NCBI GenBank assembly: GCA_027563935.2 | Contig: CM050448.1 | Span: 126,337,690 to 126,401,689 of the forward strand | From: Costus lasius | Lineage: Eukaryota; Streptophyta; Magnoliopsida; Zingiberales; Costaceae | DNA length: 64,000 nucleotides | Direction of reading: 5' to 3' | In this document: positions 47,800 to 60,107 of the stretch, in pieces | Numbering within the stretch: position 1 is the first letter of the stretch | Layout: the number at the start of each line of letters is the position of its first letter | Made by a program: the position numbers and the translations under genes | The notes under the pieces: generated by a model | What the model saw: only the letters and a program-made list of their open reading frames with translations | What the model was told of the DNA's origin: nothing | Databases searched by the model: none

Positions 47800-48327
47800 A
47801 GGGCTGTCCAAACGGTTCGAACCGAACCGAACCGAACCGAACTTGTCCAAACCGAACCGAACCGATTATGATGGTAATAAACCGAACTCGAACCGAATTA
47901 GGTAAAAACCGAATCAAAACCGAACCGAATTATTCGGTTCGATTTAAACCGAATAAACCGAAATTTATTATATAAATATATATTTAATTTATTTATACTT
48001 TTATATTATTAATTTTTAATAAAAACAATAATATAATATATTTTATATAATTAAAATAATAATATAATATATTTTATATAATTAAAAATAATAATATTTT
48101 ATATTTTATATAAAAATAATAATATTATATTTAAAATTGAGTTTGTTCGGTTCAAACCGAAAACCGAACCGAACCGAACTTTTTAAACCGAAAACCGAAC
48201 CGAAATTTTTTTAACTATTTTAAACCGAACCGAACCAAACCGAACTTGGTTTGAACCGAACCGAACCGAAAGGTTCGGTTCGGTTTGGTTCGGTTTTTCG
48301 GTTTGACCCGAATTTTGGACACCCCTA
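47800..48327. mobile_element. Fold-back element with 9-bp TSD (MULE-like MITE), CCGAA-rich
   Basis: It begins AGGGCTGTCCAAACGG and ends TTTTGGACACCCCTA. The identical 9-mer CAAGAAGCT flanks it at 47791-47799 and 48328-48336. A 9-bp target duplication is characteristic of Mutator-like elements. Both ends are filled with CCGAA/TTCGG repeats in opposite orientation around a very AT-rich centre (47960-48130), so the whole 528 bp could fold into one long hairpin. No transposase is encoded. Confidence 0.8.
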
Positions 48328-48565
48328 CAAGAAGCTGTTTGAGAATGGAAGAGCTACAAATGATGAGCCAAATACAACGCTGGTTTAGAGAAGAACTTGC
48401 GGTATGAATTGAATGAAGGACATGGGATGAGAGACGCACATAGCCTTCTGCTGCAGCTTAGAAGATTGTTGTTGTAGCAAAAGACAACTACCACCGTGGC
48501 ACCAATGAAGCAAAGAATACATGTGCATAAACATTTTTTTCGATCATGAATGCAGTTTCTACGTC

Positions 48566-51500
48566 CTAAGTTGAATCCTTAACAGCTGTATTGACCTGCC
48601 TCTTGAGGTAGGCTTCATAAATCTCCACCACAAGCCGTGGATCCTTTTCTACAAGTTCTTTGTATTCTTCTCTTTCTGTCAGTGTGGCCATGTTATCCAT
48701 CATCAGTGATAAAGCTGCCTCGAGAAGTTGCTTGGCATTATGACGATGGGCAAAGGCATAGCTTGCGATCGCATTGTCATTGTTCACTTTGGATGTCATG
48801 AACTTCTCACAGAAGACCTTCATATGCTTCACTTGGTATTTTTCTGCTAAGACCAGCAGCTCGAACGCCATATGCTCATCAAGAAGCACCTCAGCTGTGT
48901 ACAGGTAATGAACAAACGACCGAAGAACATCATAGGAAACATCGTAGATCTTAATCACGCCGCTCCTACTCTCCTCCATCTCGTTCTCTAGCATTGCCTT
49001 AAAAACAGGAGACCTGCTAATCTACACGGAAAAGAAAAAAGGTTGTCAAGTTACTGAAAAAGAACTTTGATTCTAAAAATTGGGTTCTAAAAATTGGGTT
49101 CTCTGGAAACAGTATGACATCAAGTTGGGTTCTAAAAATTGATAGAATGTTCGCATTGGATCCAGAAAAAACGAACAAACAGAAAGTAGGCTCTGATCTT
49201 TGATTCTTCTAACATCACAATTCAACATGTTCAAATTTTTGGGATGATCATTACCAGCATGAGATCGATCAAGTAATAAATTTATAGCATAGAGGTCAAT
49301 TAGAAGCGAAAAAGTTTTTGAACATATCTGTAAATAATGTAACCAATAAAAAGGACATCAAGCCATGTAAGAACATGGCAAGTCAAATGAAAAGTTTAAT
49401 CGTGAATCTAAATCATAATTTAAATAACTCTTTAAACAGAAATACAGTTTCAATTTCAACTTGTTAGCATTTACCGACTCTACAGTTGGTAATTTTAATC
49501 AAAATGAGACAATTATCTCCCCAAACATAAAATCATCTGCAATAGCAATTAGCAATTGACAAGAAACATTTCACAGGCCACTGAGCCAGAGAATGCGCTA
49601 GTAGGGGCATCTATCTTGAGAAGCTCAGACAACCAAGATGTAGCCATGATGAGAAACGAAGCACATTCCAAATGCAATAGCACATGGAAAGAGATCAATA
49701 AATAGAAAGAAGAAAAGCAAACCAGGAGAAATTCACGGTACATTCCAGTTTTTTTCTTAAAGTTGAATTATCCACACAAGAATTGTTATTATTTCCATCA
49801 TATAAATGATAACATCATCTGAGATAAGGTTTGTTAATTGACTAAAGCATGCATAATCAGCATGCTTACGGGCAGCACATTTCCTCCTGCAAAAACTGGG
49901 AGGCAAAATGGGGATGTCGAATGGTGAATGAGTTGAAAATTAAGCTTTATGCGCAAGTGACTAGAATAACTATATAAATCCATCGCAATTTAATCATGTA
50001 AATTGGATCTTGGATATACCGCACGCTTAGATGCATAATGGGCCATGTAGTCGGTCTCCGACAAGTTTAGCAGCTTAGAGCATTAAAAGCTCTTCTCTAT
50101 AGTCTATACAGGCATATTCACTTAAACCATATCATTTATAACAGCTACAAAGGAAATCTCAACATTTGCATAGATGAGTCACTTGTAATTTCTTAATTCT
50201 TTTGAGCAATAAAAGAGTCAGTAATTTCTTTCCAAATGCATGAATTCCTGATATAAATTATTTTATTTGGAAAAAGCAAATTTCAAGATGTTACAACAAA
50301 TTTACTAGGACGACAATATACTGACCTAATGATCAAACAACCTGTCAAAGCAACAACAGTCAACTTTGACCTATTGATTGCAAGACCACACCAAAACTAA
50401 AACTAAGCAAAACTTTGAAAGCTCAAACAATCTTAGCAATAGCTGAAGTGGTGCAACTTAATTCACTTTCACAGCCTTATATTTTTCCTAATGTAAATAT
50501 CTGCAATAAAACACTCCACTACCCCAGAGACATGATCAACCTCTACACGGATAATATTTAAATTAGGTTGGTACTAGTAATATGCTCGAGCTGATGTTGA
50601 ACAAACACCTTATTGTAAGGAGCAATAAAAAGCACAAGGAAAACTCCATACAAAGACACAAAGAGAAGATGAACAAGTACACATAGGTTAACACAGAGCT
50701 AGAAAGCATAAAACCTATAGATTAAGATAGTACTCCACTATGCTGACTCCATGAATTGGGAGTCCTATAGATTGACACCACCAAGATGTTTAGGAAACTT
50801 AGGCCTATCATAGTAAAGGTGCTAAAGGTATCTCCACTTGACAGCTTGAGAGTATCAAGAACCATGACCATGTCAAGCTTATGAAGTTGCTTGCTAATCA
50901 TTGAATTAGGAGGCCTTGCACCTCAAGTCCATCATATGATTAGTGTATCACTCTTCTCATAAGAGCAACAGGGTGTTCTAGTCCCTTGTTTCCTAACTTG
51001 CACTTCAAAACATATACATGATAGTAAGTGTAAAGGATACTACAAGGTTTGGAAATCCAGTCTAACCAGTTGTCCATCGAACGAAAACTGCAGAGCAACA
51101 AAAGAAAAAAGAAAGAAAGAGAGAGGAAGAAGAAAAAGTAGAAGAAGAAGAGAGAAAAAAAAAAGAGAACCGTTGCCCACTCACGTCGCTCTTCTCCTTC
51201 ATTTCCTTCTTCCTCTCCTTTTCCTTCTCCTTCTTCTCCCACTCAATCCCGCTGCTCCACCCTTTGGCTCTTCGGACAGGTCCAAACTAGAAAAATTGGC
51301 AGGTTCGGATCGGTTTTAAAAACTTTGGGATACTAACTACTTCCCCTTGAAAGCATTATTCACCATCCCTTGATCAAATATGCTATTGGGGAACCATCCT
51401 AATTTTGGAACTTGTGAATTTTTTTTGACTTTCTATCAAACGTTGAGCTAGTTGCTACTACACTATCCTTAAGTGTTAGAATTAGTGTTCAAAAGAAAAT

Positions 51501-54500
51501 TCATACATTAATTTGTCTAGGATTTGCTACTTATATAAACCCAATAGACCTGGTAAATTATAAACAAACGCAATAAATGTTATAAATTATAGCTTGTAGA
51601 TCCACTTTCTTAAGACTCCCGTTACTTTCCCCTACAACTAGAGCAAAGATATCAATCATGTCAGGCCCAATGACTTGGTGAAGAAATCTCCTAGTTGCTC
51701 TTATGAATTGCTTCCCAATTGAAATGACAAACAATCACTATATGTTTTATTCTTTTATGGAATATTGAATTGTTGGCAATGAAGATAGCATATTGGTTAT
51801 CAATATACATGTTCATAAGTCTTGGACATAGAAGATCAAATTCATCTAAGTGACTTTTGCTTTGTATTTTGCTTCACAACTAGACAACTAAACCTGACAA
51901 CTACATTTTGTTTCTTGCTTTTCCATATTACCAAATTTCCACCCACATGCAAAATCCAATAATTTCATGTCATCTATATTTCTAGCATAATCAACATCAG
52001 TAGTAGCTTCAACTCTAATATGCTCATCCTATTTTTGTATAAGCTTTTCCATATTACCAAATTTCCACCCGCATTTTGTTTCTTACCTTTGCCAATAGCT
52101 TAACATTATAAGGTTTTGAGTGCAACATCTCAATGATATTTTATGAATTTTTGCATAAATTGATTAAAAACTCCTATAAAATATGATATGTTTGGTTGAG
52201 TGACAATGAGAAAAAAATAGTTTTTCTACTAATCACCTGTATTATGGATGGCATAAAAACCCATCCTCACTCCGACCCACCCTGACCCTCCTCTAGGGAA
52301 AAATCGAGTTGACTGGGGTTTAGTCAGGTTCGGGTAAAACCTAACATATAAAAGTCAAGTCGGGTCGGGTCAGGTGTGAGATTTTCACTACCTGCCTCAA
52401 ACCCACCCCGCATATAAAAATTAGAATTTTACCCTCAACTAAAATAACAAAACCCCCAACCCTAACCTCGCCACACGCACTGCCCCACCCCTATCGCCCA
52501 TGCACCACCTATGCCAATGGTGTGCCGCCCCTTTCACACACACTCCACCCATGCAGAAACCTGAATCTACCCCAACAGATTCGGGGTAGGGTCGAGTATA
52601 GGGTCAATGGGCTGGGGTCAGGGTCAGGTTTGACACTCTCCGCCCCCACCTCACCCCATTGACCTCACCCCATTGCCATCCCTACCTGTATCTAGCAGCA
52701 ACATAGTCAAATTCCATTTCAACACTGTATTTTTTATTATGAATCATTGTTGTGTCCACTTGTTTACAGTTTATCATGTCAGTTTCTTCAAATGGGTCCA
52801 ATGCATAACTAGCTGTGACAACGTGATACATTTTTATTTATATGTCATTTCAATTCTTAAAAAGTCCTCTGAGCTTCCCAAATTCCTTAAGAGTAAATTG
52901 AGATTGCATATGCAATTTGCAATCAGCTACACCTTTGGGATCACTTCAATTCTTATCAATTTTGCTATGTTGGAAACCTTCTACCTGCATCCCTTGAGAG
53001 AATTTGTTGAACCAAACCTTCGGACTTTGTTTCAACTCATATATCACCTTATATAATTTACAGGCAAACTCCCGAGCAATATAACTTGGTGGTTGTTCCA
53101 TATATATACATCCCAGAAAGTTCCCTATATAGAAAAGCATCTTTAATATTCATTTGATACAACTATGGATCAAGGTTTAGTTATAACAGAATTTAAATAA
53201 TACTATATGTTTGAGGAAAACATTTGGCAACCAAGTGGGCTTTGTACCACTCAACTTAACCATCAGAATTATATTTGACCATATACATTTGCAAACAACT
53301 GGTTGGACACCTAAAGGTAAGGGAACCAATATCTATATCTTCCTCTAATAATAAGGCTAATTTTCCACTTCAATACTAGTATAGCCTCATAAAAATGTTT
53401 GGAGTAATAAAAGATGAGATAGTAGTAACAAAGGCATGATGAATGATAATAAATAAGCATAAGAAACATAATGGGATATAGGATAAGTAGTTGTACTCAT
53501 TCTTCTTTTGTGTAGGGCAATAAGATAATTGTCCTAGGGTGAGGGCCTATAGACGAAGGTGGCACATATAGAGAGATGACTGAATGAGCACAGGCTCATT
53601 GGTGATAAACCTATAGCGGTGGCGAAGCAGCACTACTCTATTGAGATAGGGAAGATGGTGAGGGTAACTCTGGAATGCATGGAATAGTACAAAAACTGAA
53701 AGTCGCAAATTGGATGTAGTAGCTAATGGAACCTCATTTGGTTTAGAGTAGTATGGAATGGACTCACAAAAGAAAATATCTACACATACAAAAGAGTGAT
53801 GTTGGTGAGCTAATAACAATGATACCCCTTTTTTGAGTCTTGGAGTACTCAAAAAAGATAGATCAAAATTGCGCAAGGAGTACGTTTGTCTTAGCCTTGG
53901 CCAAGAATATGAGAATAATAGAGACACCCAAAAACTCGAGGGGTAGGTGGAAATGTTGATTGTGATGAAAACTATATGAAAATGGAGACTTGTCTTGTAA
54001 TGTGGATATTGAGACTTGATTTACCATAAATGTGACGGTGAGAATTGCATACCTCAAAAGTGGTTTGGAACATGCAAATAAAAAACAAAGATACAAGCAA
54101 CATCAAACAAGTGATAGTTTTTGCTCTTGCAGCTCCATTTTGCTGAGAAGTATAGAGACAAGATGTTTGGTAGATGATACTTCATGATGCACAAAAAGTA
54201 TAATCTAAAGCATTATCTGTATGAAATATTTACAAGGAAATACCAAACTATGTTTTAATTTCTTCGTAAAAGGTTTAAAATACAACAAAACTATACTTAC
54301 TAGATGCAAAACTCAGACCCCAAATATTCAAATGAACTAGATGAAATGAAGATATACGCATGCTACTATCATTAGATGGAAATAAAATTCTTTGATGTTT
54401 GCTAAGCTAACATGCCTTTTCATGAAATGTTGGACATAACTTCAATCATAAAAATTGTCAGACCTTAGCTACAGATGAATGACCTAAACGACAATGTCAC

Positions 54501-57500
54501 TAATGTGGAGATAGGTTACATAAGGTAGGTGCTTGACGAGAAATAGAAGATGGATTCGCTAGTTCATGTACTCCTCCAATCATATGCGTCCCACCAATTG
54601 TTAACTTCATTTTGAGGTCTTGAAATAGATAGTAGGACGAAAAAAAATTACAGAAGAGGGGATTTTGTAAAGGCACATATAGAAAAAAATTAACAAGAAA
54701 TTGTGGTTCATAGAGGACATAAGCAAGAACAATATGGGTACCAATGTAGATAGTGCCTGTAACAAGAATAAGGGATCTATTTGCTAGAACCACTGGTTGA
54801 TAACAATGGTAAAAAGATAGAGATGTAAATAATAACTTGTCATGTAAGTAGATGCCCCAGACTGAAGAATCATGGTTGTGATAAGGCAACTGAGGCTATA
54901 CCAAATATTGAGGTAAAGGATGCCACTGAGTCATAAAAGGGTTTGCTATGTAAGACACCAATTGAATAAGTCTTTCATACTCAAGAGGAGATAGTAACTA
55001 TAGTCTCAAAGGGATCATCAGAGGATATCATTGGTGTTCCTAGTGAGGTAGCTAGAGTACTAAAAGAATTAATCACTATCTTCCCAAGATTTTGCCAATA
55101 ATGATATAATGTATGGTTGATTCAATTATAATGAATGCATGGTGAAAATCATCTTTTATGGCCCCGGCCCCGGCTTATACTTGAACCTTTACCTTGACTT
55201 GCAATTTGTGGTACTATTAATGATCCAAATGTTATTATGGGTTTAAGTTCAAAACTATTCTCCATGATGGCAAGTAGAGAGAGAAGATCATGGAAAACCC
55301 AAATAAAGAATAGAAGAGTAGGGTAGTACCACATAACCCTTCTTTTCAAAGATATCTCTCTCCCTTTAGAGAGAAAAAAAGAAAAAAACCCTTAACTCAA
55401 AGGCTTCAAGATATCATGAGAGCATTTGACAAAAAAAAAATTTTTTTTGCTACCGGCAAGATCATACAGCGGTCAAACAACTATGAATAGTGGCTTCAAC
55501 GAAAAACATCACCATTAAAAGAGTGGCGATAAGAGAGGTCTGTTAGGGCAACCTACTCTAATACATTGTTAGAATTAGTGTCCAAAAGAAAATAAAAATA
55601 TTAATTTGTCTAGGGTTTGCTACTTAAATATACAAACTCAATACTAATTGGATAGACTCATTAAGATATAAATAAATCCAATAACAAATGTTATAAATTA
55701 TAACTTGTACACCCATTACCTTAACACTCTCAACACTTGGTAAGATGAGTTGTCACCTTTATTTTTCAACTTGAGTTTACCCAAACCATTCCTAAATATG
55801 TTGTAGGGTTGGCAATTTAGGTCAACTAACTAGGTTGTATTTGCTGTGACCTGTAACCCGATTAAGTTAACCCAAACATGACCCATTTATAATCTAGTCA
55901 ACCCAATATAACCTAGACGGGTTATATACTAACCCACCCAAGCGACCTGCCTACATGACCCAACCAGCCAATCAGTGAACTGGACCCTCTCAACAGTTCT
56001 AGAGAGGGTTCTAGAGAGGAAGAGGGGGGCAGAGGAGGGGAAGGAGAGGGAGGAGGGCAAAGGTCCATGTCGCTAGGTAAAGATGGGGAGGGCACATAGT
56101 GGGGAAGGAGAGAGAGAGAGAAGCAGTCCAAGTCGCTGGGTTGAGAGAGGGGAAGGGTGGCAAAGGGGGAAAGAGAGAGGGGGGAGGGTGGTGGAGGCGA
56201 GAGCCGAGAGAGAGAGAGAAAGGGAAGGGGAAAGAAGTAGCAGAAGGCAGGAGGGGGAGGGAGGGGAAAAGAAGCAACTGAAGGCCAGAGACAAGAGACA
56301 GGGAGGAGGGAGGGAGAGGTAGTGGTGAGAGAAAGGAGAGATAAGGGAGAGGGGAAGCTGCAGCAGAATATGAGGGAAAAAATTAGGGTTTTATTTATTT
56401 GAGTCATGAGTTGGAAAATATAGTATACAGGCTATTGCTATGGACTTGGTAATAAGTATTGGCTATTGGGCTTGGCAGCGAATTTTTAAGATATGTATAA
56501 TTTAATCGCGTTGAGTAGTTCACCCCGTTTATGACACAACACAACTCGATTAATTTCAAATAAGAAAAACTCAAACACAATATGCCAACCCAAACCCTCC
56601 TAACTTCATGTCAGGTCGGGTTGGCGGGTGATGTGAATTTTTGCCTATCATAGAGCACCTTCATGGAAAAATGATGTTAAATATGCAAACACCAATATGC
56701 TATTGTGATTGATCCCTCAATGAAGGAAGTCATTTGGCTTCTCTAAGAGCATCCTAATCACAAACTCTCCAAGCCCCTATATTTCCTGGACAAAAAGGTA
56801 ACTTGGGCATGAACACTCATTATATATTTACAAGACCTCAATACCCTTAGATGTGCCGCTCATCAAGACATAACATTGCAAGTGTTACCTCCATCAAATG
56901 GATACATAAAATCATATTCATCATTCACTCCTTAATGCTTCTCGTCTCATCTATGGGTGTATTTAACAATACCTTCTTGATGTGTACCTTCCACTTCACT
57001 GCTTTTAGGTTATCTCAACCCAATTTGTTACAAGTTTTATCCCACAAAGTATATCAATGGCACCAAACAAGGCTATGACCTACTTCAATATTGACTTTCT
57101 CAGCACCCATGTCAACAAGGTGGTACAATCTGAGCTGATATAATATTTGATTTCATGACCTACTCTATAACATGTCATGTTCTAGAGCAATCCACAAGTG
57201 TGCAATGAGGCTTCGATATCAACTTGCTTGGCAGCCCTTCTTAGCTAGGCGGCTAAAGCATCTTTGATACATTATGCTACGGCCATAGATTTTTCTAAGG
57301 TAAACCCTGCAATTTATCTCTCCACTTATTCAAACATAATAATCAAGCGATGTGAAATTTTAAACAAATATTTTTTATAGCAACTCTCAGTGAAGAGTGC
57401 AATGAAAACAATATATAAGGAAAGCTCATACGCAAACGACAGGCGAACACATGCACACGCATTACCATAAGCTCATAAAACATAAAATCTTTGATTTTAA

Positions 57501-58364
57501 ATTTGGAAAGCCCCAAAATGTAAATTAACTAAGCATCTTCGCCCCTGGAGGATACAAAAGCACTCAACTAACTAAAAACTTTTAAAAGAGTTGAATGAGA
57601 TTACTCATCAAAAAATGTTCCAAGAAAGAATCATTGCCTATATCAAGAAATTATACCCCAAGGCAAGCTACCACATGTGTCATCCTTAAAATAAAGAAAC
57701 AAAGAAAATTAGCATATGTACATGCATATTACATCAAGTATATAAAATAAATTATGCATCTCTCAGTCGTCTACACCTCTCAATCCCTAACAACTGACAA
57801 TCTTGAAGTGACAAATCAAAGAAGCAAGCCACCACAAACAAACCGGTTGATGATAAAAGAACGCAAGGTTGGTAAGCATCAAGGTAGAGACGGGTCCAAA
57901 CTACATCCGAATTGATGTTTTCACTATATTTCGTACGATTGATACAGAAAAAGAACTAAGTCAAGAATTAGACAACTGAGGCGAACTTTTACATATCAAT
58001 TGCCAGATCGTGTTTAAAAAAACAAAGTACGCATTCGCATATGATTATTGAGAAAAAAAAAGGGGGAGAGGGGGATAGTGCTCACGAGAACGGCGCGGTG
58101 GGCAGGGACAGCGGGATTGCAGGGCGAGGGGGAGCAATTTGTGGTGGAGTTGGGATTGGACTGAGAGGAGGCAGCGTGTAAGAGGAGGTCAGTGGTGGCG
58201 GCGAGGTCGAGGGGGGAGGCGAGGCGGAGGAAGGCGACTTTGGCCTTGAGGTCTTCGATCTCGCGCTTGAGCTCCTCTTCCGTCTCGCTGGCCTCCTCGT
58301 AACACTCCTTGCAGGTGCCGGCGTCCCGCGCCTCGTACTCTTCCCGGCACGACTGGCACCACAT
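48566..58364 (-). CDS. BTB/POZ domain protein, At4g08455-like (2 exons, 244 aa)
   Basis: BTB/POZ proteins of this kind usually act as substrate adaptors for CUL3 ubiquitin ligases; that role is family knowledge. Exons are 58086-58364 and 48566-49021, joined in phase 0 across a 9,064-bp intron (donor GTGAGC, acceptor GTGTAG). Exon 1 starts MWCQSCREEYEARDAGTCKE and contains a CxxC...CxxC pair (C3, C6, C18, C21) that could bind zinc. It continues with an acidic coiled-coil-like stretch (EEELKREIEDLKAKVAFL) and the first part of the BTB fold. The junction reads AHRAVL/ISRSPVFKAMLENEM, as in At4g08455-type proteins. Exon 2 completes the BTB and C-terminal helices (YDVLRSFVHYLYTAEV, AFAHRHNAKQLLEAALSL, VEKDPRLVVEIYEAYLKRQV). 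The 244-aa length is close to the about 243 aa I recall for the Arabidopsis protein. There are no frame breaks. Confidence 0.93.
51043..51327. mobile_element. hAT-type MITE, copy F (285 bp), perfect 8-bp TSD
   Basis: It begins CAAGGTTTGGAAATCCAGTC and ends GGATCGGTTTTAAAAACTTTG. The identical 8-mer GGATACTA flanks it at 51035-51042 and 51328-51335. The left interior is AAGAAAGAAAGAGAGAGG and the right interior is CTTCTCCTTCATTTCCTTC, so the inside is itself roughly inverted. No coding capacity. Confidence 0.88.
51474..55734 (-). mobile_element. Ty1/copia retrotransposon, antisense, decayed (4.26 kb)
   Basis: Related LTRs lie at 51474-51624 and 55567-55734 (both start TGTTAGAATTAGTGT on the plus strand). 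On the minus strand, ATGTATTAGAGTAGG follows the 5' LTR; this is a degraded copy of the TGGTATCAGAGC primer-binding site for initiator Met-tRNA. A purine tract (TAGGGGAAAG) precedes the 3' LTR. A reverse-transcriptase fragment is readable at 52946-53140 (YMEQPPSYI, then CKLYKVIYELKQSPKVWFNK), but frames are broken elsewhere. It is too degraded to be active. It is inserted in the BTB gene intron, opposite to nothing essential, and is itself interrupted at 52243-52683. Confidence 0.85.
52243..52683. mobile_element. 8-bp-TSD element nested in the copia element (441 bp)
   Basis: It begins TATGGATGGCATAAAAACCC and ends CCATTGCCATCCCT, short inverted ends. The identical 8-mer ACCTGTAT flanks it at 52235-52242 and 52684-52691. 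The interior is rich in GGGTCGGGT/ACCCACCC phrases. The 8-bp duplication suggests a hAT-type non-autonomous element; it is distinct from the CAAGGTTT family. Confidence 0.78.
55785..56650. repeat. GGGTTGGCAA-type unit with long purine-rich core
   Basis: AGGGTTGGCAATTTAGGTC on the left and GTCGGGTTGGCGGGTG on the right bracket a strongly purine-biased tract (about 55992-56378, GAGAGGGGAAGG-like). It is probably another inserted repetitive unit; no target duplication was established. Frames in the purine tract are low-complexity and are not genes. Confidence 0.45.
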
Positions 58365-58550
58365 AATGATGATCCCTCGATCTTGCTCACCCTCCTCACG
58401 CTGAGCAACCCCAGCCCAACCCGAGGTACCGGCGGAAGAAGAAATTAGAATTTGGGGGCAAAACTAAAAACCTAAGGTATGTGAAAACGCGAAATACTAA
58501 TATTTAAAATTGCATGAAATGGTTATTATTCCCATTTCCCACAAGGGTGG

Positions 58551-58590
58551 GCACGGGGCACGGGGCACGGGGCACGGGGCACGGGGCACG
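58551..58590. repeat. GCACGGG 7-bp tandem repeat
   Basis: Five to six perfect GCACGGG units lie about 190 bp upstream of the BTB gene start, followed by CTCGTGGGATCGTG. Confidence 0.95.
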
Positions 58591-58599
58591 AGTTTGGCT

Positions 58600-60107
58600 C
58601 GTGGGATCGTGTTTGTATATTGAATATTTTTTAGGATCAGAATACGCTAACTTAGATCTCAACTCTCAACCTGTAGTTATTTTGTGTTATCCGCCGTGGT
58701 CACATTCAGATATTACAGGTCGAAACATTTGCAGATTAACTCTAGTATTTTCATAAAAACATAACTATTGTTTTAACACATCAAAAGTATTAAATAATGA
58801 AAATATGGAGGAGCCAATTTAAAATCTACAAGTTCTTTTTGTTTAAGTTTATGCCCCAGTGTTTGATAAGGTTTAGACTCAAACATGAATTTAAAATTTT
58901 AACACTATATATTTTGTTTCATATTCCATAATTTTTTGATTATTAAAAACCTCTGATTGTCAATCCGCCAAGTATATATTTTGCCTTCAAGAATAAAAAT
59001 TACATGCCTGCTCATCATCCGTAGACTGTATTTCCTTGAACAAAAAATTAGAAAAAAATAATAATAAATATATTAAATTTAGACCAAAAATATTACTAGA
59101 TTTAAAATATATTTTTTTTTCTTAATTTTTTGTCAAAAAAAAACACTGCCGTTTAACTAAATTAAATTAGATCACATGGTCTAAATGTTCGGTACTATAT
59201 TATTTAAAATAGTGGTAGGTAAGAGAATTTGTATAAGGGTCTTGTAATCTTGTTAACATTCTTCTCCTACACAATAACGTGCTCATCTGCTTTGAAGAAA
59301 ATAACACAATATAATATATTTTGCAACAAGCTAAAGTTAAATTTTCTAAAGGTAAATAAAGGTAAATTTCAATATTATATAAGTTAAAAGATTAATAAAT
59401 AAGATAATTAAAAAATATATATTATCCATACATAACAAATAACATAAGTACTAATCAACCGAATCAATATATCATAAAATGGTAATTAAGCTATTAGTTA
59501 TAGTGAAGACATGTCTCCAAATATAGTCATTACATGCTATGGCCTACTCAATAAACAAAAATAAGATCAAAGAAATCAGACACCAACAAATAAATCTATA
59601 TGGTATTAAGCTAGATGCTATATAATTCTAACTTTGCTTCAATTTTTTGCTGCATGAACAACTTTTTTCATTAATTGCTCTATTTAGTAAGAAGAAAATC
59701 AACAGTCCCTATTATTTATTAATTAATAGTAAAATCACTATATTTATGCATTATAACATGTGAGATTTACTTTCGCAAAGTATATAGTTGTCTTCACTTA
59801 AAAGTCAGTTGTCTTGTCTAACTAATTAAATGGTTTACTATTATCCATTTCAGTTTTCACATTTTTGCAAACATATAATCGAAAATTAAAACCACTAACT
59901 TCCGGGCTAGTTCCAGCTCAACTTTCAACAGATAACTCGATTTCCTTCATTAATCAATAACTCGCTGACAGTTCTCATTCCTGAGCGTAATAAACAATAA
60001 ATAATATAAGAAATTCGTACGTATCCGCGCCCTCAATTGGCAGGACTTCCTACGCTCAATCTCAGACATCAATTGCATTCGAAGGCATCTAATCTAAGCC
60101 GACTCTA
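58600..60107. other. Intergenic, AT-rich, no gene seen
   Basis: Sequence between the BTB gene 5' end and the 3' end of the methyltransferase gene. Low-complexity A/T tracts only. Confidence 0.65.

Larger units (their letters stand above)
49022..58085 (-). other. 9.06-kb intron of the BTB gene
   Basis: It contains MITE copy F (51043-51327), an antisense copia element (51474-55734) with a nested element, a second AT/GA-rich unit (about 55785-56650) and otherwise AT-rich sequence. Between 49022 and 51034, and between 56650 and 58085, I see no gene. Confidence 0.85.

Noticed and set aside
47800..48439. Frame rich in RVKPKNRTKPNRTFRFG
   Set aside because: Runs through the CCGAA repeats of the fold-back element.
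56011..56407. Pro/Ser/Leu-rich frames in the BTB intron
   Set aside because: They are translations of the purine-rich (pyrimidine-rich on the other strand) tract; low complexity.
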